Shown one piece after another: positions 15,419-21,225 of a stretch of 21,225 nucleotides of DNA (the first letter of the stretch is position 1; each line of letters starts with the position of its first letter). Below the pieces are notes generated by a model. That model searched no databases. It saw only the letters and a list, made by a program, of their open reading frames with translations, and was not told the DNA's origin. Both the position numbers and the translations under genes were made by a program. The DNA comes from a virus. The stretch is from IMG/VR virus record IMGVR_UViG_3300025030_000453, positions 1 to 21,225 of that record; one strand, 5' to 3'.

Positions 15419-15568
15419 ATGGTCGGGGTGGCCACCTTTTTCATGCGGCTGAGCGCATGGTTGGCCGATGCTGAGGCGGCTATGATCGACGAATTGAGGA
15501 CCGAAACAAGATGGCAACGACAAAAAAGAAGACTGCTCCTGCAGCCGACCACAAAGCTCTTTCCTTAG
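15419..15568 (+). CDS. Possible 49-aa small ORF in primase leader, overlapping the primase start
   Basis: This frame runs from ATG 15419 to a stop at 15568 and overlaps the first 58 nt of the primase-helicase gene in another frame. The peptide begins MVGVATFFMRLSAWLADAEA and ends in a basic segment (WQRQKRRLL), so it would be amphipathic to membrane-seeking. An AAGG sits only 3 nt before ATG; a shorter start at 15482 has a better spaced GAGG and gives 28 aa. The long leader after P2 leaves room for it, but nothing else supports translation. It may be a leader peptide or simply chance. Confidence 0.28.
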   Translation: MVGVATFFMRLSAWLADAEAAMIDELRTETRWQRQKRRLLLQPTTKLFP

Positions 15569-17613
15569 GGGAAACCAAACTCAAGTCAAGTGGGCTCACG
15601 CTCGAAGATGCCAAGCTGCTTAGTATGCACTGCTTGGGCCAGCAGCAGACTGCGGCTCAGCACCAAGCATTCAAGCAGCTTTGTAGTTTGCGCATCGATT
15701 ACATTGGGCCTGACGGTCAGCCGATCGGCGACTGGCCAGGATCCAAACCGTTCTACCGCATCAGGTACCTTGAGACGCCATCGGACTTCTCCAGCCTGAC
15801 CGACAAGAAGCCTGTGCGCTACGTGCAGGAACCCAACACGGCACCGGTCGCCTACTACCCGGCCAATCAGGACTGGGAAGGTTTGCTTCACGACACCGAC
15901 CAGCCACTGATCCTGACTGAAGGCGAGCTCAAAGCCGCCAAGGCCTGCAAGGAGGGCTTCCCCACCATCGGGCTGGGTGGCGTGTACAACTGGCGCAGCC
16001 ACAAGCTGGGACTCGATTGGCTTCCCAGCCTCGACCTCGTCAAGTGGGCCAAGCGCAACGTCTACATCTGCTTTGACAGCGACTACAAGACCAACCCCAT
16101 GGTGTGCGCGGCCCTTCGTGAGCTTGGTGAGGAGCTGCATCGCCGCGGCTGCTTCGTGCATCTGGTCTCGCTGCCTCAGCTGCCTGGTCTTGAGAAGGTG
16201 GGGCTTGACGACTTCCTCGTACATGCCGGGCCATCAGCCGTCTCGATGTTTCGTGGTCTCCTCACAGAAGCCGAGCCGTTGGGCCTGACCGCTCCGCTTT
16301 GGGGACTCAATGAGAAGTACGTCTACGTCCAAGACCCTGGTCTCATCGTCGACCAAGACACTCGGTTCAAGGCCAGTCCATCTGCCTTCAAGGAGCACCT
16401 GCAGGCTCCCCTGAACTACCACGAGCGCAGCCTCAAGCAAGACGGCACCGTCTCCTTCAAAGCGGTCTCAGCTGCTGCAGCCTGGCTCAAGTGGCCGTTG
16501 CGGACTGAGGTCACGAAGATTACGTACAAGCCAGGCGATGGCCGCTTCATCGCTGAGCCGCGCCCCATGTTCAACATCTGGCCGGGCTGGGGTGTCGAGC
16601 CGGTTGAGGACGACGTCACGCCGTTCTTGGAACTGGTCTCTCACATCTTCAAGGGGTCAGAGCCTGAAGCCATGAACTGGTTTCTCAACTGGTGTGCCTA
16701 CCCGCTGCAGCATCCGGGCACGAAGCTGTTCAGCTCAGCGGTCCTGCACGGTATCCGTCACGGCACCGGTAAGTCACTGATCGGCTACACGCTGGGCAGG
16801 ATCTACGGACAGAACTTCACTGAGATCAGTCAGATGGACTTGCACAACAGCTTCAACGAGTGGGCTGAGGGCAAGCAGTTCGTCATGGGTGACGACGTGA
16901 CTGGGTCCAACAAGCGGGCTGATGCCGACTTCTTGAAGAAGCTCATCACGCAGCGTGAGCTCCGAGTCAACGGCAAGTACGTGCCGACCTACGTCGTGCC
17001 TGACTGCATTAACTACTTTTTCACGGCCAACCATCCTGACTCGTTCTTCCTTGAGGACGACGACCGCCGCTTCTTCATCCATGAGGTGCAGGTCGGTCCC
17101 ATGGAGGAAGAGTTCTACATGAACTATGACCTGTGGCTGGACACTGGCGGGAGCAAGGCCGTCTTCCACTACCTGCTTCAGCGCGACACCGGCGACTTCA
17201 ACCCGGCTGCTCCCGCCTTCAAGACTGCTGCCAAGGAGCGCATGATCGCCAACGTGCAGAGTGACTTGGCCGGTTGGGTGCGTCAGCTCTTGGCCACGCC
17301 GAACCACGTCCTCAAGGTTGGCGAGATTGTGGTTGACAAGGACTTGTTCACGTCGAAGGAGCTGCTGCAGTTCTACGATCCGTCAGGCAAGACTGGCACA
17401 ACAGCCAACGGACTAGGTCGCGAGCTGGCCAGGGCCGGAGTCCGTCAGATTTGTGGTGGCAAGCCGATCCGCTTGGCCGACGGTGGGCAAGGTCGCTTGT
17501 ACGCGTTGCGGAACATCGAGTTTTGGATGACCGAAGCCGCTCCGCAAGCTGCTGTGAAGCACTTGGAAGACTGGTCGAAGAAACAAACTGGCGCAAAAGC
17601 CGCAAAATATTGA
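15511..17613 (+). CDS. Primase-helicase: TOPRIM-like (DUF3854 type) plus SF3 (DUF5906/NrS-1 type) domains
   Basis: A 700-aa replication protein. The N-terminal part has a TOPRIM-like core: LILTEGELKAAKAC (residues 133-146, catalytic Glu137) and VYICFDSDYKTNP with DSD at 189-191, followed by GLDDFL, matching the DUF3854 class. The C-terminal part is an SF3-type helicase: Walker A GIRHGTGKS (414-422), Walker B FVMGDDV (457-463), FTANHP sensor (504-509) and DDDRRFF arginine finger (516-522), resembling the NrS-1-type DUF5906 helicase. It probably primes and unwinds at the phage origin. No zinc-finger is seen. The ribosome site (GAGG, 11 nt from ATG) is long-spaced, and in-frame upstream a stop (TGA) blocks any longer start. 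Confidence 0.9.
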   Translation: MATTKKKTAPAADHKALSLGETKLKSSGLTLEDAKLLSMHCLGQQQTAAQHQAFKQLCSLRIDYIGPDGQPIGDWPGSKPFYRIRYLETPSDFSSLTDKKPVRYVQEPNTAPVAYYPANQDWEGLLHDTDQPLILTEGELKAAKACKEGFPTIGLGGVYNWRSHKLGLDWLPSLDLVKWAKRNVYICFDSDYKTNPMVCAALRELGEELHRRGCFVHLVSLPQLPGLEKVGLDDFLVHAGPSAVSMFRGLLTEAEPLGLTAPLWGLNEKYVYVQDPGLIVDQDTRFKASPSAFKEHLQAPLNYHERSLKQDGTVSFKAVSAAAAWLKWPLRTEVTKITYKPGDGRFIAEPRPMFNIWPGWGVEPVEDDVTPFLELVSHIFKGSEPEAMNWFLNWCAYPLQHPGTKLFSSAVLHGIRHGTGKSLIGYTLGRIYGQNFTEISQMDLHNSFNEWAEGKQFVMGDDVTGSNKRADADFLKKLITQRELRVNGKYVPTYVVPDCINYFFTANHPDSFFLEDDDRRFFIHEVQVGPMEEEFYMNYDLWLDTGGSKAVFHYLLQRDTGDFNPAAPAFKTAAKERMIANVQSDLAGWVRQLLATPNHVLKVGEIVVDKDLFTSKELLQFYDPSGKTGTTANGLGRELARAGVRQICGGKPIRLADGGQGRLYALRNIEFWMTEAAPQAAVKHLEDWSKKQTGAKAAKY

Positions 17614-17621
17614 AACCACAT

Positions 17622-17651
17622 GTTTACAGCCATGGCGGCGTAGATTAGAAT
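17622..17651 (+). promoter_or_regulatory. Promoter P3 (GTTTAC-N18-TAGAAT)
   Basis: GTTTAC at 17622-17627 and TAGAAT at 17646-17651 with 18 nt between. It begins 8 nt after the primase-helicase stop. It shares a TTGAAA upstream block with P4. The start would be near 17658, about 50 nt before the 68-aa gene. Confidence 0.72.
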
Positions 17652-17707
17652 CGCAACTGCTGAGGGAATTCTCCCAACGCGTTATCAACCACTTGAAGGA
17701 GTGAATC

Positions 17708-17914
17708 ATGAATGCAAAAGAGATCAAGGCCGCACTGGCCGACGAAGGTGTGCAAGCTGCTATCGAGAAGCAAGTCGCTGCCGCTGTGAAGGCCGAGACC
17801 AAGCGCGTCCTGGCTGTGGTCAAGGAAGCCGAGCTGCCCGAAGACAAGGTCGCTGCCAAGGCAACCAAGGCCGTGCTGAAGTCCATCGTGGACGGCATCA
17901 AGGAAGCTGCGTAA
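17708..17914 (+). CDS. 68-aa helical Lys/Ala/Glu-rich protein, unknown
   Basis: A short gene with a strong AAGGAG 7 nt before ATG. The protein is almost wholly helical and made largely of A, K, E and V, with a nearly balanced charge (about 12 basic and 11 acidic residues). It has no hydrophobic membrane stretch, cysteines or aromatic residues. The first 30 residues and the last 20 are both amphipathic helices around a short ELPEDK turn, suggesting a helical hairpin or dimeric coiled coil. It has its own promoter (P3) and a strong terminator directly behind, so it is expressed as a unit, perhaps at high level. I do not recognise the family. Possible roles include host-protein binding or nucleoid binding; this is only a guess. 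Confidence 0.82.
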   Translation: MNAKEIKAALADEGVQAAIEKQVAAAVKAETKRVLAVVKEAELPEDKVAAKATKAVLKSIVDGIKEAA

Positions 17915-17933
17915 GCCAGCTGTCCAATCGGAT

Positions 17934-17960
17934 AGGAGACTTCGGTCTCCTTTCTTTTTC
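17934..17960 (+). terminator. Rho-independent terminator behind the 68-aa gene
   Basis: Perfect 7-bp stem AGGAGAC (17934-17940) / GTCTCCT (17945-17951) with a TTCG loop and then TTCTTTTTC. It has the same stem length and tetraloop as the terminator behind the coat gene on the other strand. Confidence 0.88.
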
Positions 17961-17986
17961 ATCTGAATGTAAGTAAGGAGTTTCAC

Positions 17987-18202
17987 ATGCGTTGCTACCT
18001 CGTCACTGGCCCTGGTGCCAAGCGTTACGCCGCCACGAATGCCGATGCTCGCGCCACCCGCGACGCGTTGGTTGAGCAGCTCGACTGCAAGAAGAAGGAC
18101 GTCGAGATTGAGCAGACCGACATCCCAGTCGCCAAGGCTGAGTTACTCGAGTTCATCAACACCTTGTGCGCCGAGACCGACGCAAAGGACGCAGAAGAAT
18201 GA
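17987..18202 (+). CDS. 71-aa protein, unknown
   Basis: Starts with ATG at 17987 after AAGGAG spaced 7 nt. The predicted fold is one beta strand (MRCYLVTGPGAKRYAATN), a helix (ADARATRDALVEQL), a charged strand (KKKDVEIEQTDIPV) and a second helix (AKAELLEFINTLCAE), ending in a D/E-rich tail. This compact beta-alpha-beta-alpha arrangement is common among small phage proteins, but I do not recognise a family. Its stop overlaps the ThyX start (ATGA), so the two are probably co-translated. Its only obvious promoter is upstream P3, through the terminator, so read-through or a weak unseen promoter must supply it. Confidence 0.75.
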   Translation: MRCYLVTGPGAKRYAATNADARATRDALVEQLDCKKKDVEIEQTDIPVAKAELLEFINTLCAETDAKDAEE

Positions 18203-18867
18203 GCCAAGTCCGTCTGATCGCGTTCACCCAGCCGATTGAGTTGGAAGGTGTTCAGACGGGCGAGGAGCTGGTGGCCTACTGTGCACGGGTCTCGAACCCT
18301 GCCAATCAGGCCAACCATGAAACGGCTCCTCGTCTGCTCAATTACCTCGTGCGCAACCACCACTGGTCTCCCTTCGAGATGGCGCATGCAGTCATCGAGA
18401 TCCAGACGACCCGCGACATCGCCCGTCAGATTCTCCGCCATCGGTCCTTCAGCTTCCAAGAGTTCAGCCAGCGTTACGCCGCCGTGGTCGAAGATGCAGT
18501 GATCCGTGAGGCTCGCATGCAAGACACCACGAATCGCCAGAACAGCTTGGCCATCGAGGACGACGACATGCGCAAATGGTGGGAGTACCAACAGAACGAA
18601 GTGGCCAAGAAGACCAGTGAGGTCTACGCGGCCGCTCTGCGCATGGGCATCGCCAAGGAGGTTGCTCGCTCGGTCCTGCCTGAGGGCCTGACTCCAAGTC
18701 GTCTTTACATATCCGGCTCAGTTCGCAGCTGGATTCACTACATCCAACTCCGTGCCGGCAACGGTACCCAGAAGGAGCACCGCGAGATTGCCGTCATGTG
18801 CAAACTGGCTCTGCTCCATGTCATGCCCTCAATCAAGGAGATTCTCGATGCAACGCAAGATCACTAA
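18199..18867 (+). CDS. thyX: Flavin-dependent thymidylate synthase ThyX
   Basis: A 222-aa protein starting MSQVRLIAFTQP at 18199, the ATGA overlap with the previous stop; an upstream extension to 18166 adds only basic out-of-family residues. The diagnostic ThyX motif RHRxxSxxxxSxR is present exactly as RHRSFSFQEFSQR (residues 80-92). It also has the family's NHHWSPFEMA (53-62) and the C-terminal LTPSRLYISGSVRSWIHYIQLR helix-strand. ThyX uses FAD and methylenetetrahydrofolate to methylate dUMP to dTMP, feeding phage DNA synthesis. It lies in a nucleotide-metabolism/replication cluster. Its end overlaps the DUF3310 gene by 20 nt. Confidence 0.97.
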   Translation: MSQVRLIAFTQPIELEGVQTGEELVAYCARVSNPANQANHETAPRLLNYLVRNHHWSPFEMAHAVIEIQTTRDIARQILRHRSFSFQEFSQRYAAVVEDAVIREARMQDTTNRQNSLAIEDDDMRKWWEYQQNEVAKKTSEVYAAALRMGIAKEVARSVLPEGLTPSRLYISGSVRSWIHYIQLRAGNGTQKEHREIAVMCKLALLHVMPSIKEILDATQDH

Positions 18868-19105
18868 GCCGGCTCCTGCCAAGGACATGGTAAACCACCC
18901 ATCTCACTACACCGAGACCGACAACGGGGTCGAGTGCATCGATGCCATCCGTGCCGCCCTGGGCAAAGAGCAGTTCATTGGCTTCCTGCGCGGCCAAGTC
19001 ATCAAGTACCAGTGGCGCCTGGGCAAGAAGGACAGTTCGGTGCAGGACAACAAGAAGGCCATCTGGTACGCTACCAAGCTCGATGAGGTGCTCAATGAAG
19101 CGTAG
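18848..19105 (+). CDS. DUF3310 family protein (small phage nucleotide-kinase-like)
   Basis: An 85-aa protein with ATG at 18848, preceded by AAGGAG 7 nt upstream and overlapping thyX. It shows the DUF3310 pattern: VNHPSHY, ECIDAIRAALG, FIGFLRGQVIKYQWRLGKKD, and NKKAIWYATKLDEVL. This domain is known from many phages; related proteins are often labelled nucleotide kinase by similarity to T7 gp1.7, though the small version's biochemistry is unproven. Its neighbourhood with ThyX agrees with a role in nucleotide supply. Its 3' end overlaps the next small membrane-protein gene by 11 nt. Confidence 0.9.
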   Translation: MQRKITKPAPAKDMVNHPSHYTETDNGVECIDAIRAALGKEQFIGFLRGQVIKYQWRLGKKDSSVQDNKKAIWYATKLDEVLNEA

Positions 19106-19256
19106 TCGTTACCTCTACACCTGGGTCGACTGGGTCAAGGAGATTCTGGGCTGGGGCTTTGGTCTGATCGCTGGGTTCATCCTGCTGCCAGTCCTGGGCT
19201 TCATCCTGAAGCTCCTCTGGGTCTTCTTCATGGTCGGTTGGGACTTGATCAAATGA
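19095..19256 (+). CDS. 53-aa small membrane protein
   Basis: Starts MKRSRYLYTWVDWVKEILGW with ATG at 19095, in a frame different from the DUF3310 gene it overlaps. Residues about 17-50 hold a long hydrophobic stretch (WGFGLIAGFILLPVLGFILK, then LLWVFFMVGW), long enough for one kinked or two short transmembrane helices, after a basic N-terminus. No signal peptidase site is obvious. Possible roles are a membrane-acting host modulator, superinfection-exclusion factor or lysis-related protein, but I see no family signature. Its stop overlaps the start of the J-domain gene (ATGA). Confidence 0.75.
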   Translation: MKRSRYLYTWVDWVKEILGWGFGLIAGFILLPVLGFILKLLWVFFMVGWDLIK

Positions 19257-19531
19257 GCAAAGCTTTCGCGACTCTGGGCCTTCCTGATACCGTGACGCCT
19301 GACGAGGTCAAGGCGAAGTGGCGGGAACTCTGCATGATTCATCACCCAGACCGCGGAGGCAACTCCGTGGAGTTCAACACGATCCGCAAGGCCTACAAGC
19401 AGGCGTTTGCTGAAGCCAGCGAGCCCAAGCCATGTGTTCCATGCAATGGCAGCGGCAAGGTCAAGGTCAACAGCGGTTGGTCATCGATCGATATGCCATG
19501 CCAAGCATGTGGAGGTTCTGGTCATGGCTAA
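19253..19531 (+). CDS. Mini J-domain protein with C4 zinc knuckle
   Basis: A 92-aa protein with ATG at 19253, overlapping the previous stop. Residues 1-57 form a J domain: helix II with TPDEVKAKWRELCMIHHPDRGG and the invariant HPD at 31-33, then NTIRKAYKQAFAE. The C-terminal part has CVPCNGSGK (Cys61, Cys64) and CQACGGSG (Cys83, Cys86), i.e. two CxxCxGxG-like halves that can bind one zinc, as in DnaJ's zinc-finger. No substrate-binding domain is present. J proteins stimulate Hsp70 ATPase, so it may divert host DnaK, for example to assembly or replication complexes. The domain call is firm; the partner is inferred. Confidence 0.9.
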   Translation: MSKAFATLGLPDTVTPDEVKAKWRELCMIHHPDRGGNSVEFNTIRKAYKQAFAEASEPKPCVPCNGSGKVKVNSGWSSIDMPCQACGGSGHG

Positions 19532-19982
19532 GAAGCCCAAGACCGTGCAAGTCGGCAGCCATGAGTACTTCAACGCCTTGTTGACCTACTACACAAACCG
19601 CTCGACTGCTGTCATGCGTGGTCGTGGCAACCTAAGCCGCGAGGACCTTGAGTATGTCGCCCAAGCAGCTGAGAAGCTGAAAGACAAGCGACTGCAGGAA
19701 TGCATTGCTGAGCTGATCGGCTGGGGCGACGATGAACGGTCTGAACTTGAGACGCTGTTGGCGCTCGGCTTCGAGGCCATGAAACTTTGCAGCCCAAGTC
19801 GCTTGCGTGAAGCAGCGATGCGGGTCAGTTTGAAATACTACGTGAAGAAGGAATTTAGCCATGCCCAAGAATCAATCGACCAGTCAGCTGGTGGCGTATC
19901 TGGTACCGAAGCAGCTGCCAGTCATTCTGGCCCGAGTGATGGGGTTCCGAGCACCGCCGTGTCTGGCAGTGTTCAAGGATAA
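19524..19982 (+). CDS. 152-aa protein, unknown
   Basis: Starts MAKKPKTVQVGSHEYFNALL with GGAGG upstream, and the ATG lies inside the end of the J-domain gene. Residues 1-110 are helical with charged segments (LSREDLEYVAQAAEKLKDKR, ERSELETLLALGFEAM) and end YYVKKEF. After about residue 112 the composition changes to a Ser/Gly/Ala tail, which coincides with the region where a second ORF (19861-20022) is read in another frame. I do not recognise its family. The globular part is convincing as coding sequence; the tail could reflect constraints from the overlap. Confidence 0.7.
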   Translation: MAKKPKTVQVGSHEYFNALLTYYTNRSTAVMRGRGNLSREDLEYVAQAAEKLKDKRLQECIAELIGWGDDERSELETLLALGFEAMKLCSPSRLREAAMRVSLKYYVKKEFSHAQESIDQSAGGVSGTEAAASHSGPSDGVPSTAVSGSVQG

Positions 19983-20022
19983 AGTCACCACGCAAGTTGA
20001 CATCGTTGAGGTGCCACTATGA
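19861..20022 (+). CDS. 53-aa protein overlapping the 3' end of the preceding gene
   Basis: An ORF too short for most automated finders. ATG 19861 is preceded by AAGGA about 8 nt upstream. It encodes MPKNQSTSQLVAYLVPKQLP, then a hydrophobic-basic stretch (VILARVMGF), and ends DKVTTQVDIVEVPL. The stop overlaps the ligase start in ATGA form, the usual coupling in this operon, which supports it as real. It shares 122 nt with the preceding gene in a different frame. No family recognised. Confidence 0.6.
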   Translation: MPKNQSTSQLVAYLVPKQLPVILARVMGFRAPPCLAVFKDKVTTQVDIVEVPL

Positions 20023-20894
20023 AACCCATGCTCGCCTCGCCTGCTGGACCGGTCATCCCGTTCCCAATGCTGCTCAGCCCCAAGCTGGACGGCATTCGTT
20101 GCTTGATCATTGATGGCGTGGCCGTTGGCCGCAGCCTGAAGCCGATTCCCAACAAGTACGTGCAGCTGCTGTTCGGCCACCACGAGTTCAATGGCCTCGA
20201 TGGGGAGCTGATCGTCGATTCGCCCATTGCCAAGGAAGTGTTCCAAGTGACCTCATCCGGCGTCATGAGCATCGAGGGCCAGCCCAAGGTGAAGTTCTAC
20301 GTGTTCGACGACTTCAGTCACGAAGCTGGATTTGCCAAGCGCTTGGACATGGCCTTCAAGCGGACCCGGCGTCATACCCATTTCGTGCAGGTGCCGCATG
20401 ACAAGGTGAACCGTGAAGCCGCCATCCTGACCTGGGAAGAAAGCTACCTGGCTGCCGGCTACGAAGGCGTGATGCTGCGCCATCCTGATGGTCCATACAA
20501 GCATGGTCGCTCGACTGCCAAGGAGGCGTGGCTACTGAAGGTGAAGTGCTTTGTTGACGCCGAAGCCAAGGTCATTGGCTACTCAGAAGCCCAGCACAAC
20601 GCCAATGAGGCCAAGCGCAACGAGCTGGGCCAACTTGAACGATCAAGTCACAAGGCTGGTAAGGTCGGCAAGCAGACGCTGGGTGCTCTCATGGTCAAGG
20701 ACCTGAAGACTGGCGTGGAGTTCGACATCGGCACTGGGTTCACTGAGTCTCAGCGACAGTTGCTTTGGGCACAAGGTGATGGTCTGCTTGGCAAGGTTGT
20801 GAAGTACAAGAGCCAGCCAACTGGTGTGAAGGACAAGCCGCGCTTCCCAGTGTTCCTTGGCTTCCGCGACAAGGTGGACATGGACGCAAAATAA
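20019..20894 (+). CDS. ATP-dependent DNA ligase
   Basis: A 291-aa enzyme of the small T7-like ligase type. The adenylation motif is SPKLDGIR, with Lys22 as the AMP-linked lysine. DGEL at 61-64, FYVFDDF (93-99), the strand EGVMLRH (149-155) and WLLKVK (Lys174, Lys176) correspond to ligase motifs Ia/III, IV and V. The C-terminal ~100 residues (from about 180) are an OB-fold domain. It seals nicks in replicating phage DNA. Its start overlaps the preceding small gene's stop. A promoter (P4) follows its stop. Ligase identity is sure; metal or cofactor details are not visible beyond family knowledge. Confidence 0.95.
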   Translation: MKPMLASPAGPVIPFPMLLSPKLDGIRCLIIDGVAVGRSLKPIPNKYVQLLFGHHEFNGLDGELIVDSPIAKEVFQVTSSGVMSIEGQPKVKFYVFDDFSHEAGFAKRLDMAFKRTRRHTHFVQVPHDKVNREAAILTWEESYLAAGYEGVMLRHPDGPYKHGRSTAKEAWLLKVKCFVDAEAKVIGYSEAQHNANEAKRNELGQLERSSHKAGKVGKQTLGALMVKDLKTGVEFDIGTGFTESQRQLLWAQGDGLLGKVVKYKSQPTGVKDKPRFPVFLGFRDKVDMDAK

Positions 20895-20908
20895 ATTTGA
20901 AATTACCT

Positions 20909-20938
20909 GTTTACACCGCAGAGATTTCACTCTAGAAT
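20909..20938 (+). promoter_or_regulatory. Promoter P4 (GTTTAC-N18-TAGAAT)
   Basis: GTTTAC at 20909-20914 and TAGAAT at 20933-20938 with exactly 18 nt between, followed by CTAATC. It lies 14 nt after the ligase stop and has the same upstream TTGAAA block as P3. It would drive the pentapeptide gene, with about 40 nt of leader. Confidence 0.72.
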
Positions 20939-20984
20939 CTAATCACGGTCAACAACGATCGCAACCAAACTTGCTGAGGTTACC

Positions 20985-21225
20985 ATGAAGATTGAAATCA
21001 AATGCCGGTTCAGCGGCAGCGTTTTGTTCTCACACGAAGCTGAGGATAACTCGATGAAGCTGACCTTAGAGGCTGCGGTCTCTGCCCGTGCCAACCTGGA
21101 CGGTGCCAACCTGGTCCGTGCCAACCTGTACGGTGCCAACCTGGACGGTGCCAACCTGGACGGTGCCAACCTGGACGGTGCCAACCTGGACGGTGCCAAC
21201 CTGGACGGTGCCAACCTGGACGGTG
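20985..21225 (+). CDS. Pentapeptide-repeat protein, N-terminal part (runs off right edge)
   Basis: ATG 20985 has GAGG 5 nt upstream. The first ~33 residues are beta-rich and charged ([20 protein letters not shown]). From Ala36 the protein becomes a pentapeptide repeat of form ANLxx: [15 protein letters not shown] and then six identical ANLDG to the edge, nine visible units. Such repeats form a right-handed quadrilateral beta helix; some members mimic B-form DNA and inhibit or protect gyrase (Qnr/MfpA types), but many have unknown functions. It has its own promoter P4. The true length and C-terminus are outside the window, so a role cannot be set. Confidence 0.85.
   Translation, partial: MKIEIKCRFSGSVLFSHEAEDNSMKLTLEAAVSARANLDGANLVRANLYGANLDGANLDGANLDGANLDGANLDGANLDG
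21090..21225 (+). repeat. 15-bp tandem repeat array inside the pentapeptide gene
   Basis: The unit GCCAACCTGGACGGT repeats six times without a mismatch at 21135-21224, after three less perfect units from 21090. The array continues to the last base of the window. Perfect DNA identity exceeds what protein conservation needs and points to recent unit expansion or exchange. Confidence 0.95.

Noticed and set aside
15586-16224. 212-aa minus-strand frame opposite the primase-helicase
   Set aside because: Shadow of the TOPRIM-containing region, which shows clear motifs on the plus strand.
20939-21214. Minus-strand frame encoding a Ser-Arg-Leu-Ala-Pro repeat
   Set aside because: Opposite frame of the 15-bp pentapeptide array; repeats come from the DNA repeat, not from a gene.
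1-21225. tRNA genes, CRISPR array, integrase/att sites, insertion sequences
   Set aside because: I read for cloverleaf-like sequence, spaced repeats, recombinase motifs and IS ends and saw none; the only tandem array is coding (pentapeptide).

Overview
The window is a segment of a tailed-phage genome (or a prophage/metagenomic phage contig) with a P22-like virion assembly module, i.e. a short-tailed podovirus type. The evidence is gene content and order: read leftward from 14564, it encodes small terminase, large terminase, portal, scaffold, coat, tail accessory factor (P22 gp4 type), packaged-DNA stabilisation protein (P22 gp10 type), fibre-like proteins, then P22 gp7-, gp20- and gp16-position ejection proteins. 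This is the P22 head-gene order with insertions. The moderately GC-rich coding sequence, GGAG-type ribosome sites and sigma70-like promoters point to a Gram-negative proteobacterial host, perhaps a betaproteobacterium, but the host cannot be named from the sequence. No integrase, lysis gene, DNA polymerase, phage RNA polymerase, tRNA or CRISPR array was seen.

Layout. 1-14564 (minus strand): the late/structural operon. It is tightly packed, with many ATGA-type overlaps. It has one clear terminator just behind the coat gene (8495-8512 minus) and one real gap (3541-3659) that carries a promoter-like sequence in front of a cupin-SET fusion gene and the ejection-protein genes. 14565-14952: a divergent 388-bp intergenic control region. 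It holds leftward promoter-like boxes, an AT-rich core with a hairpin, a spaced direct repeat on either side of the core, and a rightward promoter with an inverted-repeat operator candidate. 14953-21225 (plus strand): early/replication and metabolism genes. They are an HTH-like small protein, a TOPRIM plus SF3 primase-helicase, a self-contained 68-aa gene with its own promoter and terminator, a 71-aa unknown, flavin-dependent thymidylate synthase ThyX, a DUF3310 protein, a small membrane protein, a mini J-domain/zinc protein, two overlapping unknown ORFs, an ATP-dependent DNA ligase, and a pentapeptide-repeat protein cut by the window end.

How it works together. The rightward genes supply dTMP (ThyX), replication priming/unwinding and nick sealing, plus small proteins probably aimed at the host. 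The leftward genes build and fill the capsid. A single promoter family (GTTTAC, 18 nt, TAGAAT-like; equivalent to TTTACn-N17-TAgaAT) recurs with exact spacing at four plus-strand intergenic sites, and related versions lie on the minus strand ahead of the terminase genes and the SET gene. One host-sigma70-like signal therefore seems to serve both transcription directions.

The most unusual items are the cupin-SET lysine-methyltransferase-like fusion inside the virion module, the repeated promoter family with its control region, the mini J-domain protein, and the pentapeptide gene with perfectly repeated 15-bp units.
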